From the NCBI GenBank assembly GCA_003152255.1, contig PLZT01000442.1:1-8433 (forward strand): 8,433 nucleotides of DNA. The letters are read 5' to 3'. The notes under the pieces are model-generated. The model was not told the DNA's origin and did not search any database. It was given only the letters and a program-made list of their open reading frames with translations. The stretch comes from Methylocystaceae bacterium (GTDB lineage Bacteria > Pseudomonadota > Alphaproteobacteria > Rhizobiales > Beijerinckiaceae). A program made the translations under genes and the position numbers. This document shows, piece by piece, positions 1-5,476 of the stretch (the stretch's first letter is position 1; every line of letters starts with the position of its first letter).

Positions 1-156
1 AAAGTTGAAGCGTCGATCAGTCGCTACAAGCGCGTCATCGGAGATACCTTGAAGTCGCGCGACGACGCACGCCGCGTGACCGAAGTTGCAATCGCGATCA
101 AATCTCTCAACCAAATGCGAAAACTCGGGCAAGCTCATTTCCTACGCATCGCGTAA
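1..156 (+). pseudogene. IS5-family transposase, C-terminal end (cut by window edge)
   Basis: Frame 1 is open from the first base to a TAA at 154-156 and gives 51 residues. They include ISRYKRVIGDTLKSR, then a VTEVAIAIKSLNQM stretch and a short basic tail. This matches the usual end of IS5-type DDE transposases: an Rhx+hK.hhG..L..R block carrying the last catalytic-domain helix, then a hhhhLN.M..LG block before the stop. Such a transposase cuts and rejoins the ends of its own insertion sequence. Only the tail is in the window, so I cannot tell whether the element is intact to the left. In this family the terminal inverted repeat normally lies a few tens of bases after the stop. That would put the right end of the element at about 157-190, directly against the start of the next reading frame. 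No pair of ends can be checked here. Confidence 0.72.
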
Positions 157-178
157 ATGATTCCACAACGGTGCCCTC

Positions 179-1639
179 GTGCCTTTCGAAGCCTCCGTGC
201 AACAAGGCCACAGGACGGCGATAGTGCGCCGCGACCTCTCGCAGCCGATGCAACTCATGATGCGGTTTGGAGTGGTTGGTCCAGATCGCACCGTTTTCGA
301 TTACGGTTGCGGCCAGGGCGAAGATGTCGCCGCCCTTGCGTCCCAAGGACTCTCGGCGTTCGGCTGGGATCCGCATCATGCCCCCGAAGGCCCTCGCTGC
401 CCCGCCGACGTGGTCAATCTCGGCTTCGTGCTAAATGCGAAATCCTAGGGAAAGGATCGAGACGCTGAAGGCCGCTTGGGGGTTCGCCAAGCAGTCCCTG
501 TGCGTCGCCGTGATGCTCCAAGGGAAGACCTCCATCGTCGGCCACAAGCCCTATGGGGACGGCTACGTGACCACACGGGGCACATTTCAAAAATATTTCG
601 CGCAGCAGGAACTCCAATCGCTAGTGGCGAGCGTGACCGGCGAGAAGCCGTTGGCGTTCGCGCCCGGAATCGTTGCCGTCTTCAAGGATAAGGATCTCGA
701 GCAGGAGGTGCTCCTTCGGCGCCATTCCCGAGCCTTCGTCGAAGGCGCTTTCCCGAGGCCGCCGCCCCGCGAACGCATCGTCGTCGCCCGCCCGGAACTC
801 CGCGAACGCATCGGGCCAGCCATCGAGACCTTGCGCGCCCGTGCGATCCTGCTCGGGCGCCTGCCCGACCAGGAGGAGACGCCCGCAGATGCCTTGGCGT
901 GCATCTCGGAAAATCGCGTCTCTTGGCAACGCGCCATAGATCTGTTGGAACAGGATCTCGGCTCCGACGAGGCCTTTGCGGTTGCCGCACGCCTTAGGCG
1001 CGAAGATCTGCTGGTGCACCTCGCCCTCATGCAGTTCCCGGGCGCGCCGAAATACCGCCACCTCCCGCGGTCGATCCAGACGGATCTCAAAGCATTCTTC
1101 AGGGGACATTCGGCGGCGCTGGATGAGAGCAGGCGCCTCCTGTTCGCCGCCGGCGATCGGCAAGGCGTGCGCGCCGACGCGGAGGCGGCCATCGCCGAGG
1201 GTCTAGGAGGCCTGCGAGGAAAGCACCATTTCAGGTTCCGACGGTCCTGTCGAGATTGTCGCCCCGCCTCAGGGTGCTGGTCGGCTCGGCCGAAGTCCTT
1301 CAGGGCGGCGTCGAGTCCAGCGACTTCGTCGACATCGACATCGATGCGCCGCGCATCGTCATGATCGCCTGTGACGACATCGACAGCCCCGTCCCCTTTG
1401 TCATCGAGCGGACGTTCGTCGACCTCGGGCGGCTGAAGGTCTCGACGGACCGGCGCGATCCCGAGACGACGCCCATCTACTTCAAGTCGCGTTTCATGTC
1501 GACGGATGATCCAGCGCGCGAGTCACAAATCATGATCGAAGCAAGAATCTTAGAGACGGGGCTGTTCGACTCAGGCAGATTCGAGCCAGAATGGTCGAGC
1601 GTGAAGCAGGCATTGGCCGGTATAATCGGCCCCCGATGA
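179..1639 (+). pseudogene. DNA phosphorothioation-associated putative methyltransferase, two frameshifts
   Basis: Three pieces in two frames join into one protein of about 485 residues. The first piece (GTG at 179 to about 435) has GHRTAIVRRDLSQPMQL and a SAM-binding motif I, VFDYGCGQGED, around residues 39-49, then PADVVNLGFVLN. The second piece (about 435-1215, +1 frame) continues with NPRERIETLKAAW and has EDLLVHLALMQFPG and a later LLFAAGD. The third piece returns to the first frame at about 1215, with VPTVLSRLSPRLRVLVG, and ends at a TGA at 1637-1639. Order and motifs fit the methyltransferase family found beside dnd phosphorothioation genes; its exact reaction is not established. At the first break, family members read NVIE.P, and the bases between the AAT and CCT codons fit a loss of about 5 nt. 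The second break lies near 1200-1220. No dnd genes are visible. The GTG start is the only one in frame after a stop at 158, and the insertion-sequence end may have removed the native promoter. I am sure of the family, less sure that both shifts are biological. Confidence 0.8.
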
Positions 1640-1651
1640 TTTGCGCAGCCA

Positions 1652-2176
1652 ATGCAATTAGAGTCCGCGCCAATGTCGAACAGGGATGACATAAGACCTC
1701 CACCCGAATTTGAGCGTCTGGATGTTGACCTCGAGAGCGGGCAGAAGCGTAGTTACAAGGTAACCGATCCGGCACTTGATCTTGTGAAATGCAGGTGCGG
1801 AAAACCCGATTGTAAGGTCGCGATGCAGCGGCCATTGAGGGAGCATATTGCGGCGCTCTGCAAAGCGATCATATCCTGCGGACCGTTGGGGATTCTGCGC
1901 GAAAACGAAGACGAATACGAGCCGTGGCCCGGAGTTGTTTACGCGCTTCAAATGGCGGCGAGTTTGGACGATGTCTTCGCCGATCCCTCCATCATTGACG
2001 ACAGTGAAGCCGCCTACTGGTGTGAAGGTGCTTGGGACAGCGACGAACGGGATCGCGAAAGCGCTTCCAAATATGTCGCTGCCCTGATCACCTTCAATTT
2101 CGTCTGGACAGCCTATGTAGAAAAACAGCGTGTTTTTGAGGCGTCCACGCGCTACCTTCGTCTCGCCGCTTCATAA
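1652..2176 (+). CDS. Unrecognised 174-aa protein with CxC-x4-C motif, possibly truncated
   Basis: The frame is open from ATG at 1652 to TAA at 2174-2176. An alternative start is the ATG at 1673 (MSNRDDIRPPPEF). Neither has a clear Shine-Dalgarno sequence. I do not recognise the family. The protein is acidic and has a short cysteine cluster, KCRCGKPDCK (C47, C49, C54), which could be a zinc knuckle or half of one. A helical middle follows, then a conserved-looking YWCEGAWDSDERD (residues 122-134) and an aromatic FNFVWTAY (149-156). The last 18 residues look unlike the rest, so the protein may be the N-terminal part of a longer one cut by a frameshift or rearrangement near 2120. It starts 12 bp after the stop of the broken methyltransferase, as in an operon, which suggests it travelled with that defence-related gene. 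GC content appears lower than in the genes to the right, consistent with acquisition. A TATAAT at 1621-1626 lies upstream, but I see no matching -35. Confidence 0.55.
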   Translation: MQLESAPMSNRDDIRPPPEFERLDVDLESGQKRSYKVTDPALDLVKCRCGKPDCKVAMQRPLREHIAALCKAIISCGPLGILRENEDEYEPWPGVVYALQMAASLDDVFADPSIIDDSEAAYWCEGAWDSDERDRESASKYVAALITFNFVWTAYVEKQRVFEASTRYLRLAAS

Positions 2177-2257
2177 AGCGGTGGATGCTATTGGCGCCCA
2201 GAGAATGGGGGCGCTAAACACCGGCGACGATTATTTGGGTCTGCGGGCTATCGAAAT

Positions 2258-2368
2258 TCAGCGGCGGGCCGGAATAGCCGGATTGCGGACCTTCTCCTCC
2301 GTATCCTCGACCAGAATGCGTGGCTCCAGACGTGGCCGTGTCTCATTACCAATCCAGGTCAGCTCCAA
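2258..2368 (-). pseudogene. Remnant N-terminus of a type III Mod-like DNA methyltransferase
   Basis: Reading the minus strand from TTG at 2368 to TGA at 2258 gives 36 residues beginning LELTWIGNE and continuing RPRLEPRILVED. This closely matches how many site-specific adenine DNA methyltransferases of the type III Mod kind begin (LELTWIGKE, then RP.LEPRILLEDPE), where the match runs on into a SAM-binding GDN.LALK segment. Here the match stops after VEDTEE, a few unrelated residues follow, and the frame closes. The SAM and DPPY motifs are absent, so the fragment cannot be active. It starts 22 bp after the stop of the PIN gene on the same strand, which suggests the original order was ImmA, PIN, Mod. 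Only about 36 codons support the call, but the motif is distinctive. Confidence 0.6.
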
Positions 2369-2390
2369 CCGAGAATTCTTAACTCATCGA

Positions 2391-2858
2391 TCAGAAGCTC
2401 CAATTCTGCGCGCGCATAAACGTCTCAAGGTCCATGCACGGAATATTGAAATGCGCGCAGACATTGGGAATCTTCGCGGCGTTCGGTTTCAATTTTTCCT
2501 GGCTCACGACCGTGCCGCCATTTAGTTTGGCGCAGGCGATTACAAACGGGTCGGCGACTGGAGTGCCGCGCTGCTGCGCTTTTCGTCCGATCAACGCCTG
2601 AAAATGCGGGATAGCGAAAATTTGCCCCACAAATTGGGTTTCGGCCGCCGTCGGCATTGTAAAAATCCCACTATTTTTCTTCGCCCATTTCAGCACATGC
2701 TCCAAGCCGCTGTTTTCCAGCTCCGTGCGAACTTCGCGCGTGGAAATGACTTCTTGCGCCGCGACAAGCGCGTCGAGCTGCGCCCATAGAGCTTTGAAAA
2801 TGTCGGGATAGTAGGCGTTCAATTCGCTCAGCGAATTGGTGTCGAAGACGTAAATCAT
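2391..2858 (-). CDS. DUF4411 PIN-domain protein, predicted toxin nuclease
   Basis: This 155-residue protein is of normal length for the family. It opens MIYVFDTNSLSE, the first PIN strand with catalytic Asp (D6) in the usual DTN. Further likely metal-binding acids are E46 in REVRTELE and D103 in VADPFVIACA, and VVSQEKLK (117-124) follows as in other PIN folds. PIN proteins are Mg2+-dependent ribonucleases, and many act as toxins that cut RNA. The ATG at 2858 overlaps the stop of the upstream ImmA/Xre gene as ATGA, so the pair is almost certainly translationally coupled and co-transcribed. DUF4411 genes commonly sit directly behind an Xre/ImmA gene and are treated as toxin partners. I see no sign of damage. 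The assignment to DUF4411 is strong; toxin activity is inferred from context. Confidence 0.85.
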   Translation of the reverse strand: MIYVFDTNSLSELNAYYPDIFKALWAQLDALVAAQEVISTREVRTELENSGLEHVLKWAKKNSGIFTMPTAAETQFVGQIFAIPHFQALIGRKAQQRGTPVADPFVIACAKLNGGTVVSQEKLKPNAAKIPNVCAHFNIPCMDLETFMRAQNWSF

Positions 2859-4027
2859 GCGGCGGCGCCCCGCAGCACGAGGTCTTGCAGCTTTTCGACG
2901 TTGCGTGGCTTGATGTCGACAAAATCCGCAACATCGTCACGGCTGATTTGGTGCCGCGCATATCGCGCGAAAACCTCTTGCAGAAACCGCTCGCTCAAAT
3001 AAGCATTTTGGGTCGCATGATAATTGCCTCCGCCGCCCCCGGTTTTCTTTTGAGCGTCCCATTCCTTCGTCTTCGACTGATAGAAAGCCGAACTGACTTT
3101 CTCCTCGTCCAGCATGCGGCGCAGCACGACGGCACGGCTGACATGATAACGTTTGGCTAGGGCGACGAACTGGTTTTCGCCCGTGTCTTCCAGATTGTCC
3201 GCTAGGCCGCGAATCTGCGCCCGAAAATCCGTCATTGGCACAAGCACTTCGGCTGCAATGGCGTTGCAGAACCGCTCGATGGTCCTGTCCTGAAGCGGCA
3301 AAGCCTCGATTCGAGTCTCGTCAAATGTGCTGATGCCGTTTCTCAGGAATAGGATATGAGCAAGTTCATGCAGCAGACTGAAAACCTGCCGGGTCTTGGT
3401 CGTGCTGTTGTTGACCATGATGACCGGGAACTCAGCCTGGGCGAGACAGAACCCGGAAATATCCCGCTGCTTAAATGTGTGCTTGAACACGAACACCCCG
3501 CGAGCCTCAATCGCGCGCCGCCATTGTTTCAGGGCGGTGTCGTCATCCTGCCATGCCCGCTGCTGATCGAGAGAAATGCCGAGGGCGTCGCGAATCAGAT
3601 TGGCCTGCCGGGCGACAGGCTGGGATGTCGAAAGCTGAATGGTCCGCCAGATCGGACGATCCGCAGGCGTTCGTTCGCCGAACAACTCCGCCAAAGCGAA
3701 TTGAAAGGCGCGAGCCTTGCGAATGAGAAAGAGCGTATCGCGATTGAGCGTCTCCAAATCCTGCTCGGGCAAGGAGCGGAATTCCGCTTTTGTGTTCGGC
3801 TCGCTCGGGGGGGCGGGCAGAAAAAAGGTCGCCAGCGGACGCTTATAGAGTTCGTAGGCGAGCTTCTCCAATTGCGGATAGGACGGGGCAGAGTCGCCTT
3901 TTTCCCAAGCCTCGATCTCGGCGACAGAGCGCTTCAGTTTGTCCGCGACTTCCGAAACAGGCATGTTTGCGCTGGTGCGCGCCCAACGCAGTAAACTCGG
4001 CTGAATTCCGCTAACCGGCGCGCTCAT
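2855..4027 (-). CDS. Xre-family HTH / ImmA-IrrE zinc peptidase, predicted antitoxin or regulator
   Basis: The protein has 390 residues. Positions about 9-65 form an Xre/Cro-like helix-turn-helix, with MPVSEVADKLKRSVAEIEAW and a following DSAPSYPQLEKLA as in other members. The peptidase domain carries the zinc-binding HELAH at 220-224, inside VFSLLHELAHILF, and a downstream ERFCNAIAAEVLVP (251-264) with the expected acidic zinc ligand. After a pentaglycine (330-334) comes a C-terminal segment, NYHATQNAYLSERFL onward, also found in other members. Such proteins bind DNA through the HTH and can cleave a partner repressor or protein; this one probably represses its own operon and restrains the PIN protein. 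The ATG at 4027 is preceded by a strong Shine-Dalgarno (4038-4045). Its stop overlaps the PIN start. The frame is clean. The family is certain, the antitoxin role inferred from gene order. Confidence 0.88.
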   Translation of the reverse strand: MSAPVSGIQPSLLRWARTSANMPVSEVADKLKRSVAEIEAWEKGDSAPSYPQLEKLAYELYKRPLATFFLPAPPSEPNTKAEFRSLPEQDLETLNRDTLFLIRKARAFQFALAELFGERTPADRPIWRTIQLSTSQPVARQANLIRDALGISLDQQRAWQDDDTALKQWRRAIEARGVFVFKHTFKQRDISGFCLAQAEFPVIMVNNSTTKTRQVFSLLHELAHILFLRNGISTFDETRIEALPLQDRTIERFCNAIAAEVLVPMTDFRAQIRGLADNLEDTGENQFVALAKRYHVSRAVVLRRMLDEEKVSSAFYQSKTKEWDAQKKTGGGGGNYHATQNAYLSERFLQEVFARYARHQISRDDVADFVDIKPRNVEKLQDLVLRGAAA

Positions 4028-4037
4028 TTGCGAATAG

Positions 4038-4045
4038 TCCTCCCC
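4038..4045 (-). promoter_or_regulatory. Ribosome binding site of the Xre/ImmA gene
   Basis: The minus strand reads GGGGAGGA, with GGAGG 11 nt before the ATG at 4027. It supports that start. The site lies inside a short palindrome, CCTCC-CC-GGAGG (4039-4050), which could fold and mask the site or serve as an operator. That regulatory role is inference. Confidence 0.6.
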
Positions 4046-4127
4046 GGAGGTCGCAAGCCTCTGAACGGTGTTTGGTCCATATTCATATCCAACATGGCTC
4101 GTCTGTCATACAAAATTGGAGTCTGCT

Positions 4128-4355
4128 TTATCCTTGGAGCTCCCGCCGCACGGTGAAGAGTTGATCCAGGGCGGCAACAAGCTTCAGGCTCGCCTGCAAC
4201 AAATCAAGGATGTCCTCAATATCCCGCCTGATAGCCTTCTTGCGTCCAAACTTCGTCAACATCAACTCGTCCCGGCGGGCTTCAAGCCTTTCCAGCCGAA
4301 ACCTGCGCGATGTGGCCGGCCGGCGCCGGATGGCTGTGGATTGGCTCCACAGCAA
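4128..4355 (-). CDS. Possible small charged helical protein, unrecognised
   Basis: The frame runs 75 residues from TTG at 4355 to TAA at 4128. The middle reads LERLEARRDEL (21-31), then a helical, leucine-rich IEDILDLLQASLKLVAALDQLF (46-67), which could form an amphipathic helix or coiled coil. ATG codon M32 is a possible later start. It points the same way as the toxin-antitoxin-like pair and ends about 100 bp upstream of it. No domain is recognisable, the start is a TTG without a clear ribosome binding site, and the first 20 residues look like translated non-coding DNA. It may be a relic of a longer gene or no gene at all. Confidence 0.25.
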   Translation of the reverse strand: MLWSQSTAIRRRPATSRRFRLERLEARRDELMLTKFGRKKAIRRDIEDILDLLQASLKLVAALDQLFTVRRELQG

Positions 4356-4729
4356 CGGGCAGAGGCGCCGTCGCTTCTGGGCCGGAAGCGCGGAAATCGA
4401 GAGACCACGTCAACGAGCCGCGTTGGCCGTGAGATCCTATCCAACCTCATTTTCAAAGGGTTGCGCCAAGACGAATCGCAAATGGCGAGACTACGTGAAG
4501 GCGCCACCTGAACGAGGGGTTGCGGCCATAAAACATCGGTATTTCAATATGTTTGTCGCTCACTTGAGTCGGATTTAGTGAGACTCGGTCTCACGAGACC
4601 GACTCTTTGCCTGCGCCTAACCCGTTGAGTCTCAGCAATTCTGTTCATCTGAGATCTGAAGGGGGCGGGCGTTTGGCCAATTTTGCCTGATTCTACGGGC
4701 CTTCCCCTCCATGCCCGGTAACCCGAGTT
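4356..4729. other. Stretch without a convincing gene
   Basis: Long frames exist on both strands, but their translations are rich in R, S and P and carry no recognisable motif. The only clear structure is the hairpin cluster at 4559-4605, followed by one more GAGTCTC-type motif near 4626. I see nothing else in this stretch. Confidence 0.5.
4559..4605. repeat. Cluster of overlapping, mutually exclusive inverted repeats
   Basis: Four perfect inverted repeats share the same bases. CTCACT (4559-4564) pairs with AGTGAG (4577-4582). GAGTCGG (4566-4572) pairs with CCGACTC (4599-4605). GTGAGAC (4578-4584) pairs with GTCTCAC (4588-4594), leaving a 3-nt loop. CGGTCTC (4586-4592) pairs with GAGACCG (4595-4601), leaving a 2-nt loop. 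They cannot all form at once. There is no U-run after the stems, so an ordinary intrinsic terminator is not indicated. The cluster could be a recombination site, a mobile-element end or an operator. The pairing is seen directly; the role is unknown. Confidence 0.55.
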
Positions 4730-4771
4730 GGCCTCAACTAATGAAACGCTCTGCTGGTACGCATAAGCGGA
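4730..4771 (+). repeat. Left 42-bp inverted repeat of the 437-bp element
   Basis: It reads GGCCTCAACTAATGAAACGC, then a 6-base spacer TCTGCT, then GGTACGCATAAGCGGA. The outer 20 bases and inner 16 bases match the right copy perfectly; all three differences fall in the spacer. This two-block layout with a variable centre suggests two separate protein-binding sites. Confidence 0.8.
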
Positions 4772-4872
4772 TACAAGAAAAATCCGACGGCTTCGATCAT
4801 ATGAAAAACAAAAGGTTCTGCTTCCCGACGGTCTGGTGAGGCAGCGGTGAGGGTGACGGGAAACACTTGTTT

Positions 4873-4912
4873 TCCGGCAGGCCGCCAGAAGCGGCTGAAA
4901 CGGCTTGCCGGA
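4873..4912. repeat. Branched palindrome inside the inverted-repeat element
   Basis: TCCGGCA (4873-4879) pairs with TGCCGGA (4906-4912). Inside it GCCGC (4881-4885) pairs with GCGGC (4891-4895). The sequence could fold as a hairpin in RNA or single-stranded DNA. Confidence 0.5.
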
Positions 4913-4954
4913 GGCCAAAAATATGCCCGGCAAATCATGTCGGAATGAGGTAGC

Positions 4955-4987
4955 GTGCGGAAACCGCTCCAGACAGGTTTTCCGCAC
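4955..4987. repeat. Hairpin inside the inverted-repeat element
   Basis: GTGCGGAAACC (4955-4965) pairs with GGTTTTCCGCAC (4976-4987), with one bulged base and a 10-nt loop. No U-run follows. Confidence 0.55.
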
Positions 4988-5124
4988 ATAACATACTGGT
5001 GGGCTTCGTCGGAATCCGCAACGGACAATGAATGGGCAGTAGATGACGGAAAATAATGCCGGATTGACACCGCTCCAGCCCGCGCCAGAACTCGCCGCCA
5101 AAGCCGCATGACGTTCGCTTTCTG

Positions 5125-5166
5125 TCCGCTTATGCGTACCGGAAGGGCGTTTCATTAGTTGAGGCC
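5125..5166 (-). repeat. Right 42-bp inverted repeat of the 437-bp element
   Basis: On the + strand it reads TCCGCTTATGCGTACC, spacer GGAAGG, then GCGTTTCATTAGTTGAGGCC, the reverse complement of the left copy at 39 of 42 positions. Its last bases overlap the first bases of the REP-like palindrome. Confidence 0.8.
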
Positions 5167-5220
5167 GCATTGACGCGCAGCCCTTGGGCTACGCCAATGC
5201 GGAAAACGCTCCGCCCTACG
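5165..5220. repeat. REP-like dispersed palindrome
   Basis: CCGCATTG (5165-5172) pairs with CAATGCGG (5195-5202), and inside it AGCCC (5179-5183) pairs with GGGCT (5186-5190) over a 2-base loop. The stem is followed by AACGCTCCGCCCTACG. A stem built on AATGCGG followed by CCGCCCTACG resembles a dispersed intergenic palindrome of many proteobacterial genomes; that identity is from memory. It begins at the right end of the inverted-repeat element, so the element may have inserted into or beside it. Confidence 0.5.
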
Positions 5221-5265
5221 ATATCTTTTCAATTCAGAACGAAATCCGGGATTGAGGGGGCCCGC

Positions 5266-5453
5266 ATGAACGTTCTCGTCATCGTTCCCGCAACGCTGAC
5301 GCGGGATGGAGAGGAGACGGGCGCGCTGTCGCCCATTCAGGGGGGGCGCCACTGATTGGTCGCTTGCTCGACCGGCTGGGGAGCGTCGACAAGCTCGAGG
5401 CCGTCGTCGTCGTCACGACGAGCGACAATCCAGAGGACGCCGCGATTAGGCGC
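5266..5453 (+). pseudogene. SpsF-like cytidylyltransferase, frameshifted N-terminal fragment
   Basis: The first piece, from ATG at 5266, begins MNVLVIVPATLT and reaches ALSPIQG. After a shift the other frame gives APLIGRLLDRLGSVDK, then LEAVVVVTTSDNPEDAAI. This is the N-terminus of the nucleotidyltransferase family that activates sugars with CTP for polysaccharide synthesis: a hhhhPAR opening, a ..I.G.PLI..hh.RL block and a VVVATS..PEDDAI block. The usual RLPGK of the nucleotide-binding loop is lost (here RDGEETG). The frame breaks at a run of seven G (5340-5346); five or eight would restore it. Similarity stops at about 5453 and the rest of the gene is missing; the tail-to-tail thioredoxin-domain gene ends at 5477. 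A GAGGGGG precedes the start. Normal length is a few hundred residues, so this relic cannot work. Confidence 0.65.
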
Positions 5454-5476
5454 CCGGGCGGGACGCCGGAAATGTG

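Larger units (their letters stand above)
4730..5166. mobile_element. Non-autonomous inverted-repeat element, 437 bp, MITE-like
   Basis: The segment is bounded by two 42-bp inverted repeats with 39 matching positions, and these bounds define it here. No transposase or recombinase is encoded inside. The longest frame, on the minus strand, crosses both repeats, continues outside them and gives low-complexity R/S/P-rich protein, so I reject it. A 22-codon frame at 5043-5111 (+, MTENNAGLTPLQPAPEL) ends just before the right repeat; it could be a leftover gene tail. The interior is rich in palindromes, including 4873-4912 and 4955-4987. I see no convincing target-site duplication. An internally deleted transposon, or an element moved in trans by a transposase or tyrosine recombinase elsewhere, would explain it. 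Confidence 0.6.

Noticed and set aside
587..1192. 201-residue minus-strand frame
   Set aside because: It is antisense to the middle of the methyltransferase, which matches its family; the composition is typical of a GC-rich shadow frame.
1621..1626. Perfect TATAAT as a promoter for the 1652 gene
   Set aside because: No -35 element lies at a usual distance, and it falls in the last codons of the methyltransferase inside a GGCCG/CGGCC stem.
2130..2525. Plus-strand frame with GDDYLGLRAIE, resembling the Mod GDN.LALKALE motif
   Set aside because: It is on the opposite strand to the Mod relic and overlaps the end of the PIN gene antisense; the likeness is probably chance.
3356..3994. 212-residue plus-strand frame
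   Set aside because: It is antisense to the well-supported Xre/ImmA gene and has no domain.
4060..4110. Minus-strand promoter ATGACA with TATGAA at 16 bp for the Xre/ImmA operon
   Set aside because: Position is reasonable but the -10 match is only 4 of 6, too weak to list as a feature.
4544..5170. 208-residue minus-strand frame across the inverted-repeat element
   Set aside because: It crosses both inverted repeats and the hairpin cluster, is R/S/P-rich and has no motif; it also conflicts with another minus-strand frame of similar quality.
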